A DNA stretch of 64,000 nucleotides from Cliona cf. orientalis (taxonomy: Eukaryota; Porifera; Demospongiae; Clionaida; Clionaidae), in the NCBI GenBank assembly GCA_963930775.1, contig CAWVNT010000209.1, forward strand, positions 248,001 through 312,000. The letters are read 5' to 3'. Position numbers and translations under genes: made by a program. Of the stretch, positions 36,501-48,128 are shown piece after piece (the first letter of the stretch is position 1; every line of letters starts with the position of its first letter). Under the pieces are notes generated by a model. The model searched no databases and was not told where the DNA came from. It saw nothing but the letters and a program-made list of their open reading frames with translations.

Positions 36501-39500
36501 TTAATATGCACTACTGTCCTGGACTTTCTGAAAAGCCAAAGAGATGTTACACGATGAATAGCTTCATGTATCGATACTTCACGCTTGTTTGCAAACATTG
36601 ACAAAACTTTACCCATCTGTTTCCTAACAGATTCATCCTTGAACTCTTTTGCAGTACGTTTCAAAATTTCACTCATTCCATTTTCACATTTCAGTACATA
36701 TGACAAGACATACATTATACATGCATAAGGATCAGCAACATACTGGAGGTCCATATTTGCACGCCACAGCTGTAGACAATTTCTGTTGTAATTATTTGTC
36801 TTTGTATCTGAAATATCTCTTTCCAAAATCATATTAGTGCCACGATAAGAAGATGTACGCAAACAGTCCAAGTACATTTCTTCTGGAATCTTCTCACTGT
36901 CCAGAATTTCCTTTAGAGTAGAACCATCATCTTCTTCAATTCTCTCATGCACCAATTCCATGATATGTCTTCTCAATTTCTCATCAATTCCACCATGACA
37001 GCTATCATTCTTGTTTCTCGCAATAATTGTTTTCGTTGTTGGAGGCCTTGGGAAACTAAAACGACATTTAGCATTAACATGAGGTCTACAATATGGAGAG
37101 TGAGCATGACCTTGTAACTTCTTCACCAGACCATGTATGTCACCATTTTCTTCACTGTCGCAAGGTATCTTTCCATCGATGTACTTATCTACAAATTGAC
37201 AAACTTCATCATCAGTGTTCTCATCTACCTTTGGTGCATCTTTCACCCATATGAGGCAATGTGCATGAGGAGAGCCCCTTGCCTGAAACTCAATTTTTTG
37301 AACATATTCTATTATTTCTCCCAATGGATGAGCATCACTCAAGAGGAAATCTGAAAAAAAAGATTCTAGTCGCTTATGAAACATTTGGTCAATAGGTAAA
37401 GGATTCTCTCTGAAGAGTTTTGCTTTTGTTTGCCAATCCATTGCCATTACTTCTTCTTCTGTCCAATTTTTTCCAATCTTTTTCCCAACGGCTTGTGTAA
37501 TTTCAGGCCATAAAAACTCAGCTGGAGACAAACTCAAAAACCAAGTCGGAGTTCCAAAAGTACGCAGCATTGCAAGTGTATCATAAAGCTGTTGTTGCCA
37601 GTATGCTGGAGTTCCACGAATCTGATTCATGAATTTGTATGCAATATCTTTCCAAATCAACTGGTTTACTGTTTTAAAATTCCTTAAATCACCAGCATTC
37701 ACCCTTCGACCTTCTGTGTTCATCCGTTTCAAAGCCATATTCATAGCTCCTTGCAACTGTTGTATTTCTGTGGCATATTGAAAGGCAAAAATATATTCAG
37801 AATTCTGACTAAACCTTGCATCCTTATTAAGTAACCTCTGATTGATGTAACGTCTCAGTTTAATTTCTTCCTCTCGAGGTTGTTCTTCTTCTTCCAGATT
37901 GTGACCACCAAATCCTCCTGGAAAGAAATCTGGAAAAGATAAGACCTCAAATTTATCATCCATCAATATGTATTTAGGAATTGAGTTTTGTCCTGGAGCT
38001 ATTGAGAATACAGCTTCATCAAGGTCTTCAATCTGCATGCATGTTGACGATTCAACAACTCTAATCTCAGATCTTCTCTCATACTCGTTTTGGGCCTCTT
38101 TTACATTTGCTTCATCTTCTTCACTTTTATTGCCTTCATCATCATCATCATCATCTTCATCATTGTCACCTTCATCATGAGCAGTACCTGCATCAATAGA
38201 AAACTTTGTACTTGTTTCATCTGCCTTTCCACCTTCAAGAGAATCAGAATCGTTGATTTTGCAATCATTTGCCATCACATCATTTTCCTTATCGCCATTC
38301 TCAATATCATTTTGCTCCACACTATCTTCATCACAATTTTCTTCTGAAATATGAGGAAACATAGCATCAGATTGAAACTTCTTGATCCAATTTTCATCAA
38401 TTTTCACATTGCAGTAATGCCTATTATTTCTTTTCAACCATCGCAAAGCATTCATAACTTTCTCTGGACGAATGTAATCACATAAATAATTACTCTTATA
38501 GGTAATCATTCTCTTAAATTTTAGCAACACCAAGTCAATATTTTCAGGAATCCGTGGCAATACATCTGCAATAGGCTCCAAAGTGGCTGGAACATTTACA
38601 CAAGGACCTCTTATTTTCCCTTGTCCACCCTTTGGTAAAGCTCTGATTGACATGAAAGGTATTCTCAAACCAATGCACCTGCATTCCAATCTCGTAAGAC
38701 CCTGCAATTCTCTTGGAACTTTTGGTATTTCTAAACCATTTGCAACTGCTTGACAAGGCATTTCATTTTTCCTCAATTTCCTATCACAAGTTGTACAAAT
38801 ATACTCATGTTCTTTTTCTTTATCTTTGAAACGATATCTATCACTCAAGGCCCTACCACAAACACCACCAAAATCATAATTTCCTTCTTTAAATTTGATC
38901 ACACTTCTGTAGAACATCATACGATGACAACATGTACATACAAATTCTGGAAATTCCTTACAACTTTTCTTGAATTTAGAAGCTGCTTTCTGCAGTAAAG
39001 CATCTTTCTTTGATTTGTTCTTGGTAACCTTCTTTTCAACGTCTATTTCATTTTTTATCCTTTCCTTCAATTCTTTTTTAACTTCAAATTCTGAAATTTT
39101 CCTCAATAATGCTTCAACTTCAACTTTACGATCTACATTCTTTTTTTTAACATGATGAAACACAGAGCTGTCATTCTTATTCTGTACCAAATATATGCAC
39201 TTCATAGGATACTTTGGATTATCCCAACTCTTCAGGCAGTTGTGACAAAATCTACAAATGAACTCATCTCCACTATGATCACAACAACGTATCGTTTCAT
39301 CCAATACATTTCTCACTATATCATGCTCAAAGTTGTATTGTGACCTATCAAACATATATACATTACTCTTCATGGAAACTGTCCGATAACACGAAGTACA
39401 CAACCAACCATCTATGTTTTTACCTTCTTCTTCATTACTCTCTTTCTTTGCTTCAGAGTCTATCTGTGAATTGTTATCAACACCGACTTCATCTTCATCC

Positions 39501-42500
39501 ATCTCTTTTGTCAGATCAATTTCTATTGGTACCTTTCTGGACAAGTCATCACTATATCCAATTGGAATCATATTGACATCAACAATAGGCATTGTTTCAT
39601 CAATGTCAACCAAAGAAACAAAATGATTAAATCCAAAACTATGAATGTTTGATTTTGACCACATTATTCGAAGTACTGTATCAACCTTGGGACTATCTAA
39701 ATCCATAGGCAATATTACTCGATTCATATCCTGCCTCAAGCTTCTTATTGGTGTGTTAGGAAAAACACTCTGAACGCAACAGCCTACTACATTAGATGCC
39801 TGATGGAACTGCCAAATGCCAGAATATTCGTTGAAATTAGTCAAATTCAACATCTCTCTTTTATAATATTTTACCACACTCTCATGATCTAAACTCATTC
39901 CAGCCCTGTAGAAACTGCTATAAGTAGCATAAATACTTGCGCAATCATCATCTTCTTCATGTGGAAAATCGTAACCTCTACACAGATAGTCATGATTCAA
40001 GTACAAATTCATATTTTTAACACCTTCTACAATAACACGCACTCTCATTTCAACACAATGAGATTCATCACCATATACTAATCGTGACAAAGCATAGTAG
40101 AAGCAACTTCCGTCTCCTGTAGTATACACAGAAAATAACCTATCCTTGTGCACACCAACATCATCTGGAATTAAGTAAAATGCTGTTGCATCTCTCTTGT
40201 CATGAATCATCTGCCGAAGTCCCTTGAAATCACAAGTCAAATCTGGAATATCCAATAACCTCACACACCTTTCCAACTCATCAAAATTTATACACGCATT
40301 CAGGTTTTGCAAAGTCTCATTCCAATCGAAGAAAGCAGTAACACCACCTACAGTCTTGACATTATCTTTTTGGAAACAGTATGCATTGGGAGGAATACTG
40401 GGTTTTCTGGATTTACCAATTCGTAGGCAAGAATGGCATTCTAAGCACATGTATTCATACAAAGATCTTTTACATCTGAATTCCTTTTTCAGTGCAGTTT
40501 GTGCAGGATCACTTGTAAGATCATATTTCTTTCTAGCAAATAGCACTACATTTTTCCTGTTATCAAATATTCTGTGGCAACATGTACACAAGTAATCAGC
40601 TTCTTCAAATTTACTCATTGAATTCACATTACTACTGACACTATTGATATTCTTCAAACTCACATAGCAATCGGTACACACATACTTAATGTCAGACTCT
40701 GTCTTTTGTGTATTTTTTGATAATGCTTTCTTAACATGTTCAGACTCAAAATTGTAATCCTTCTTGTCATAAATCACCAGATTATTTCTTCTTTTCGTCT
40801 TACAGCAAACCATACAAGTGCGTGTTCCATTCCCTCTCTTCACTTTCACTGTAAATACAGAAATATTTCATTTTAATTATATTATTTTAATAATATTATT
40901 TAATTACACTATTACACAGACTTTGGAAGTGCTGTAAAGTGAATCAACCTAAATAGGGCTGTGCACGCCTAGCCTTTCTGATTATTGATAACATGCTATA
41001 TGACAAAATATACCATAGCACTTTCGTATTAAATTCTATCAGGTTTGTGAGATAAAATGTTGTCTTTTTACCATCATAAGATATAAATTGTACAAAAAAA
41101 TGTTTTTAATTATCTGAAAGAAATATATATCCCCATAAAAACCAGTATTCATACCTTTTTGATTTACATGACTCATTCCCTCACTTTTTGAAGCAGAAAC
41201 ATCAGACAGCTTAATCTGAAATATTTAAAACATAACTATCACACATTAACAACCATATAAAATGTCAAAATATTAATACATTACAAATATATACTTCTAA
41301 AAGAAATGGTCAATTTTTTTATTAAATAAATATAAATGTTATTTCTACCTTCTTCTCATTTCCTTCACTTCTTTTCATTGCATCAGACTTTCGTTTCTTT
41401 CCAACACCGGTTTCCATTACAGACTACAAAAAGATAATAATTATAAACTTTTACTCCTTTATTTCAATCATACATTCTAATCAATTTAATATGTGAACAA
41501 AAGAAACAAAATTATCAACTATTCCTCATCTTTTTGCATTTTGAAAAAATAAAATTTACTTTATTTATAATATTGTTTTACATAAATCAAAACTAACATT
41601 TAAATTAAATCCAATTACCTTTCTTGCACTTTTGTCTGAAACTATTTTATCATTGTTCCTGGATAACATCTGATCAATCTCCATTTCACTCAGTTGACTA
41701 ATGTATGAGTCAATCTCTTTGTCATACTGAAAATAAACAAAACATGACTTCTATTTTTCATTTAACTTTATACAATTTTTATCCATTAAAATTGAAGAAC
41801 AATCTATATCAAAATATTTAATTTACTTTTACAAGAACTTGCTGTCAATTTAATATTAAATATTCTTTTTTATTCTCTTTGTACCATTTTTATTAGATAC
41901 CTCATCATCACTTCCAAATATGTTCACTAATTTCTCTTGATTGTCAACATTCTCATGAAAGTCACAAATCACTGTTCTACTTCCCATAGATTCCTATAAA
42001 ATTAATAATATATATTATATTATAAAATTCATTCCATGATATATACAACATTTGTACTGTTCAATAAACATAAATTTATACACACATGGAAACTTTCACC
42101 AATTCCCGAATCATCAAAGTGTTCATAATTTTTCCTTCCAGAGTGCTGAGAGAAAAATATTTGAAATATTCAAATAAATTATAAATATATCTTGTCCATT
42201 AATCTATTTAAATTATTCCTCATATAATTTTAAAATCTACTAAAGATATTAAGTATTCAGTAATTGATTATACTACAAGTCCTTACTTCATTTGTCACAC
42301 CAAATGTACTGGTTTTGCCAAGGGTACACAATCTGTCTTTCTGTGATACACCATCAATCTACAGAAGAATGAAAAATTCTAATTTAATATATAACTAATA
42401 CTATTACTAATTCATAATATTTAGAACTGAAAAATTAAAATTTTATACACTTGAAAACTCTACAAATTGTTAAAAATTACCGGTCCTGGATTCCACTCTA

Positions 42501-42847
42501 CATTCCCAGCCAACATTAATACAGCTGAAAGCTGCAAAAAAAGAAAAGGCTTAATTTACAACAATTGTTAAATATTCACAGGTAGTAATTAAAACTATTG
42601 TGTTCATTTTCAAACAATTATATTACTTAATTTATTTACTTTATAATTATTAAATCCTCTTTTAAATTATTTCTGGTTTTTTTTCCATTAGAAAAGACAA
42701 TACTAAAAAAAATCTTACCACTAAGCACACAACAAGTGCATGTTGTATAAATGATGTGGACATTTTTGTGTAAATTAACTTTGACATTTGAATCCTACTT
42801 AATCCCCATAGGCCCACTCGTAAACGGTATGTTTCAATATCAATCAT
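33587..42847 (-). CDS. Helentron replicase: 2A leader, zinc modules, OTU, HUH Rep, PIF1 helicase, endonuclease
   Basis: Exons by eye: 42847-42719 (ATG), 42531-42481, 42358-42287, 42145-42086, 41993-41901, 41726-41619, 41423-41349, 41215-41155 and 40848-33587. All joins before exon 8 are phase 0, and exon 8 joins the main exon in phase. The main exon has no ATG near its beginning; an in-frame GTG at 40849 spans the acceptor AG, so a start there would be an artefact. Residues counted from the start of the 2420-codon main exon: CxxC zinc modules 10-160 and again ~470-750; OTU ~235-420 with GDGSC at 244-248; Helitron_like_N ~1010-1300 with HUH motif GSPHAHCLIW at ~1193; YVLSYVLK (YxxxYxxK) at ~1380; PIF1 helicase ~1690-2180 with GPGGTGKS at ~1725, DEVSMVG at ~1816 and QAYVAFSRV at ~2150; AP-like endonuclease 2206-2420 with GDFNEN, ALDHVYS and YYSDHDR. 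All catalytic motifs look intact. The likely role is nicking, unwinding and strand transfer of the element. Confidence 0.9.
42481..42847 (-). other. 2A-like leader of the Helentron replicase (exons 1-2)
   Basis: Exon 1 (42847-42719) gives 43 residues starting MIDIETYRLRVGLW and ending in a hydrophobic stretch. Exon 2 (42531-42481) gives LSAVLMLAGNVEWNPGP. Together they make a 60-residue N-terminus ending in NVExNPGP, the 2A signature with Asn for the usual Asp. Skipping would separate the leader from the replicase. The hydrophobic run before the motif resembles 2A leaders that act as signal sequences in invertebrates. Confidence 0.75.
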
Positions 42848-43043
42848 ATTCTACAGAAAAAAGTAAAATAATTAAAATTTTATAATTATTTATGGCACCT
42901 CCGTCATGATTTTCTCTCCACATAAATGAAGTTGACACTAAATTATATTTTTTTTACTGTCGGCAAATTGATATAGAATAGCACACATGGCATTCAACAC
43001 CAAGATTACAGAAAAAGTACATATATACAGGAAGAATTAATCA

Positions 43044-43161
43044 CAGCTGTGGATGCAAGGAGCGCTACTTCCTTTTAGCCTAACAGAACAATAGAGAAAT
43101 AGATTAATTAGATACAAACTGATATTTTTTGGAAACTGTTAGACTACCATAGCAAAAAACC
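43044..43161 (-). repeat. candidate 5' end sequence of the Helentron, inverted copy of 18751-18844
   Basis: Read on the - strand: TTTTTTGCTATGGTAGTCTA, then ACAG; about 50 bp on come TTGTTCTGTTAGGCTAAAAG and GAAGTAGCGCTCCTTGCATC. It lies about 200-310 bp upstream of the Helentron start codon and downstream of the stop codon of gene B. Confidence 0.6.
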
Positions 43162-43567
43162 CTAAGCGAAAATAAGAAAAGATTGAGACCTGATGTATAA
43201 CCTGCCACATGAAAAGTAAAAAAGTTTCAAATACCTAAATTTTCCCCACATTGTCAAATATAATGGCACAAAGGCTATAAGGGTGGAAAGCCTGTAATAA
43301 TAAATGAACTGAATTCTATCTCCATCAAATTAAATGTACTTCTTTGAAAATACAATAACCATGGGTAATTATACACAAAGCACAGAAATTATTAATAGAC
43401 AATAACAAAGCATGACATTCACTAAATTAACTTATTTTATTTACAAGTAAGAACATTTATATCATCAAGTTAAACAATGAATACATAATAAATAAACTAT
43501 AGATATTATACAACTATATCAACGTCTTCTTTACTACAACAAAATGTTCCTGTTACACCATTTTTGC

Positions 43568-46228
43568 TTACTCCAAATTTTTCTTCATGTATGAGAACAT
43601 CTTAAAATCATTGTAAGACCGGTTGATTTCACATCTCAACTTCTTGCTTTCATTCTCCAACTTACAAATATTCCTAGATATTAACATCCGCTCTTTCTGC
43701 ATATTTTGCCTTGTAACTTTCATAGCACAATAATCCTTAAACTGTTCAAAATTAAACTCAGGCGACTTCTTCTCCATTTCATCCATTTCTTTCTTTTGAC
43801 CTTCCAACTCGACATCCACAGTGTCCCTCTTGTTTCGCAATTTTCTTAGAAATTGTCCAATATCTTCAAAGCGCTTCTGCTTTGTCCCCACCTCATTTTC
43901 AATTTTCATAAGATTTTTTGTGCATCTTATCATCTTTTCCTTTTTTGTCTCAACTTTGGGAACTTTCTCTTTGCTTTTGTCACAAATCTACAACAAATAT
44001 GTATACACATTAACAAGTGAAATGTATTCATCATTCAAATTTAGCTTTTTTTTCTTATTTTCTTTAATATTACAATTGATATGCAAATTAAATAAAAAAA
44101 TCTTCATTTCTATATTTCGATAAATTAATATTTTTGCATCATGTATCCATTTCCAGCATAAAAAGAAATTATTCTCAATCTCTTTGGAAAAATAAACCTG
44201 GATTCAGAAATTGAAAGAAATCAATAAAAAATTTACCAGTCCATCCTTTGATTTACTTGTTTTAATGTCATCATTTTTTTTCGACTGAAAATGAAAAGAT
44301 GAAGATATTTAGTTCTCTGTACAATTTGCACCTGATCTTTATCACCATTATATTCATATATATTTGAGCAAAAGACATGTTTACAATTATAACATTTATT
44401 TTGTCTTTTTCAAAGTTTTATTTAGTAATAAATATTTAATTGTCATCCAAAAATATACATTTGTTGTGTTAAATTTACAAATAAATATAAACAACAGAAA
44501 TTACCTTTCCAGCATTTGCCATTGATGGTTTAACATCATCTTTTTCTCTAAACTGAAAATAAAATAAATATATTGGAATATTTAAATTTGCCTTTAAATA
44601 AAATGACACTAAATCTCTTTTCGACACACATCAAAACATATTTAAAAAAATATGACTTTCATACTCAAATTACTTACATCTGATACAACTTTGTCCAGAT
44701 TTATCTGTGTCAACAGCATATCTATTTCTTCGCATGACTGAAATATGTAAACATACTACTGTACTAAATTCACTAATTATATCCACAATTTACTAATTTA
44801 TGAATAAAAATATCTCTTCGTTCTATTAGCAGTACAAATATTTATTAAACTTACAGTATCTCCAACACTCCAATCCAAATCAACACCACTTTCATCCATT
44901 TCCTCCTCCTTCTCCTCCTTAGTCTCATCATCACTTCTGTCATCTGTTTGGACAAAATTGTAATTGAAATGAAATGATATAACCCTTAATGTCAATGTAC
45001 AAAACATACAAATTATCCCTACATATAACAGTATTTTCAAATAAACATGTTGACAATTTTTGTTACTAAACATTATTAACTTTAGTGAAATTGAATAAAA
45101 TTATTAAATAAATGTTTAATGTTACATACTAACTACACTTTTCCGATATTGCTGATCTACCAGATCTTTTGGTCTGTGATCATCAGTAATTTGATTTGTA
45201 TCTGAATTAAATTAATAAACTTTTGTATAATTTCTACACGTTTCAAATTTATAGCCATTGACAACAGATAAATTTAAAAAATAATTATTATTATCAAGAC
45301 CATCTTAGTGAAATTAAATAGACTTCTTAAATATATTTTCAAGGTTACTTACCATCCTTTTTCCTATTCATTTCTTCAACAATATTTTCTCCTTCTTCAT
45401 TGCCAACATCATTCACAATATTCAAAGCTACATCGAATGAAATTTTCTCATCAAAGAGTTCTTGCGAAGATGGCATCTGTATGTAGTACAAATACATTGT
45501 AAATTATTAATATAGAAATCATACACATTTTGTTGATTTCTTTAGGTACACTGGAAATTATTCATATAAAAATCATACACATGTTGCTGACATGCCTTAA
45601 ACATACATCAATATATTTCACACATTTCAGTAGAAATAAATACTCACCCCATTCCTCCCTCCTTTATCTTCAATATCCAAGTTATGTGTAGCTGCATCAG
45701 CTCCTTCTACTAACAATAGGGTTTCTTTGCAAGCTGCAGATGTTGACGATGTCTCAGATTTCTGTCTCTGCTTCAGAGTTTCAATGCAGAACTGTAATTA
45801 TCAAGCACAAACTCAACTGAAAATTAATCATGAAAAATTGAAGTATCACCTGTTAATATTTTTCCAGATTTTTCAACTGATACATCTACTTAAATTATTT
45901 CACACTCTTCTGTTTGTAACATTTAAATTTATTAATTATTTTATTTATTTCTCAAAAATATTAAGTACACTAACCGAAAACTTTTTCTTTTTTGTCTCAA
46001 TTTCACCGTTCTCCTCAGCTGCTTCTGACACTGATGTTGTTTTCTGAAATTCCTCATGCTCCTCCTGAGTTTGAATACACAAAGTAATTATCAAACATAA
46101 TCTCAATGAAAATAACACATGAAACACTCAAGTGCAAGCTGCTAACATTTGTCAACATATATGAAGTAATATATCTATACGATAATGAATTCACTTACCA
46201 AAAAATTGTCTTTCAAGTCAATAGCCAT
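43568..46228 (-). CDS. gene B: modular leader exons with C-terminal coiled coil, 5' side cut by LTR element
   Basis: Exon-like blocks on the - strand: 46228-46199 (MAIDLKDNFL, GTAAGT donor), 46064-45975, 45770-45648, 45476-45353, then small exons near 45200, 44940-44850 (acidic), 44740-44690 (EEIDMLLTQINLDKVVSD), 44560-44505, 44285-44235 and the last, ~43990-43568, ending in about 120 residues of charged heptad-like coiled coil. The first block matches an internal gene C exon (MAIELKEDKFS). The EID..KVVSD exon resembles Helentron leader exon 6 (EIDSYISQL...DKIVSD). The LTR begins one base upstream of the ATG. By comparison with gene C this exon should continue further 5', so the gene is probably truncated and any transcript would start in the LTR. 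No enzyme domain is seen. Confidence 0.6.
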
Positions 46229-46321
46229 GTGTAACACGCTGCTTTAAGGGGAGCGTCTGGATTCTGGACTCGATTAGTGTTGAGCGTTGCATAAAGACAC
46301 AAAGCGGCTTGGCGAACACAG

Positions 46322-46327
46322 TTTATT
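46322..46327 (-). terminator. LTR polyadenylation signal AATAAA
   Basis: AATAAA on the - strand about 130 bp downstream of the TATA box, the order expected for the R region. It is duplicated at 59118-59123. Confidence 0.55.
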
Positions 46328-46455
46328 AACAAAAACCAAATTTAGAAAGGCGAAACCTTGAGAAAGCCACAACAGACTACAAAAGTGTGAAAACGGTTGC
46401 ACACCTTCTTGAATTGAATTTAACCCGTGTACTGGTGCGTCATCGTGTGCGACCT

Positions 46456-46468
46456 CTTATTTATATGA
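46456..46468 (-). promoter_or_regulatory. TATA box of the LTR promoter
   Basis: CTCATATAAATAAG on the - strand, about 230 bp inside the LTR end. The same motif is at 59252-59265 in the other LTR. From the 3' LTR it points straight into gene B. Confidence 0.55.
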
Positions 46469-46799
46469 GTTCTTTATGATGTCACAGCTTGACGTCATAA
46501 TTACGTAAATGACATCACGATTACATCATTGCTCAGTATGGTAATTGGTTAACTCTCCTGAGATGATGTAATATCCTTGTATTCTAATTGGCTTTGCGAT
46601 TTTGAGTACTCACGTGACTTGATCACTGGGTACTGTTTCTAAATATAGAACGCTCTCGAGAACATGCTCAATTCCCTAGATAGAGACGTTCTCGAGTGCA
46701 TTCTCTCAAATGACAGCTAAAGTTTAAAAATAGTACCCCCCCCACTCTCCTGTTACATTCTTCCCCTCTTTCGTGAAGTCATGTCCCCATGACGACCAT

Positions 46800-48040
46800 A
46801 TTGTCCCAGATGTGAGTATGTTATTAGCAATTGGAATTATTAGGATATTTTATTACTTTCAGGAATGGGGTTATCATTGTGCATACAGTTGACAGGTGGG
46901 TAAGTACTTTTCCTTCCCTAATTGGAGACCTAACTTATCATAAGAGATAGAAACTAGACTGTATTCAAATATTACCTACATTGGGGGTCTTCCTTCCCAA
47001 CTAAACTATAACATATCTTTCACGTTTTCTAGTTAAAATGTTGCGTATGTGTTGTCTATACACAGGAAACTACCTCGGACTGGAGTAGAACAGGCAGTTC
47101 TACAGGGCTTCTCATTTCTGGTGAGTTATTCTTTCTTTTCCCCAATCACTATAGTTGCATTAAATGTCGTCCTTATTATACAGAATGAAGAAAACGATAT
47201 AGTCATCTACTGCCTACCTAGTGTTAGAAGAACATGTGATGTATTTTGAAATCACAGGTTCCTTTGGTAAGATCCCTTTTTGAAAAGAACAATATTCTTA
47301 TGTATTGTCCAATGTTTTGGGTAAGTGAAACAATAAACTTTCCTATGAGAACAAACAGATCCAAACTGATAGAAATCATATCTTCATTTCTCTACCGACT
47401 ATGGGGTTCCTCTCCCCAAATTATAATAACCTTGATTTTGATGAGCGTCCGTTACTACATGCGAAAGAGTTTATACGACGCAATGACAATTCCGTCTACT
47501 CTTCCTTGTTTCCTCTTTCCGTGTTCGTGTTTATGAGGGATGGGAAATGTACTCTGATTTTCAACCCATTCCGGAGTCCAATTTTTAAGTGGGAGCACGA
47601 AGACAGTCTTTCGGTAAGAGGGTTCAACCCCTAGCTTTATTTTGACAACATATCCAAAAACATTCTCTGATGCAGAAATGGAAGATGAGTATAAGGGTCA
47701 GTAGGTCCTCAGAGTACATTTCCCCTCTCCTCTTTTTAGCAGTTTCCGTAGGATGCCTCCCAGTTGGTAAGAGGTGTGGGCCAACTAAAGCTTTTATTTG
47801 AATCATGGCCCGAACCTAACATTACTTAACTGAAGTTCTTTTGGTACGAGAGTAAAAACAACACATGTGATTCAAGTTTAAATATGTTCGGTTGTTTCTT
47901 TGTTTATTTTATCGTATAACAAATATCAAATGGAACTTAAATATTCTCTCGTTTCCTTTTTCAGATTCTCTTCATCTGACGAATGTTTCATCGATATATT
48001 AGGTAAGTACATTTTATATACATGCACAATCTTATCTGTG
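46800..48040 (+). other. antisense exon-like blocks inside the LTR
   Basis: Open blocks bounded by AG and GT signals, near 47068-47120, 47185-47270, 47400-47610 and 47965-48002 (+ strand). They are kept in the right LTR with almost no change. No domain was recognised; they could be part of an antisense transcript leading to the 49.9-52.1 kb gene. Confidence 0.35.
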
Positions 48041-48128
48041 AGTGAGTTACAGTTTCTATTTCAGTTCCGAGAACATTCTCGAGTGTGCACTGATTCCGAG
48101 AAACCTGAAACGTTCTCGAGAACGTTCT

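Larger units (their letters stand above)
32915..43161 (-). mobile_element. Helentron-type Helitron (rolling-circle DNA transposon)
   Basis: The element is defined by the Rep-helicase-endonuclease gene at 33587-42847. Proposed limits are the hairpin repeats on the 3' side (32915-33490) and the hairpin-containing sequence at 43044-43161 on the 5' side, whose inverted relative lies at 18751. A C-terminal endonuclease plus an OTU domain is the hallmark of the Helentron (Helitron2) branch. The 7.26-kb main exon has no stop or frameshift, so the copy looks recent and possibly still active. The limits are inferred; the gene is solid. Confidence 0.75.

Noticed and set aside
40847-40849. GTG start codon for the Helentron protein
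   Set aside because: It spans a splice acceptor; in-phase upstream exons with a real ATG at 42847 explain the N-terminus better.
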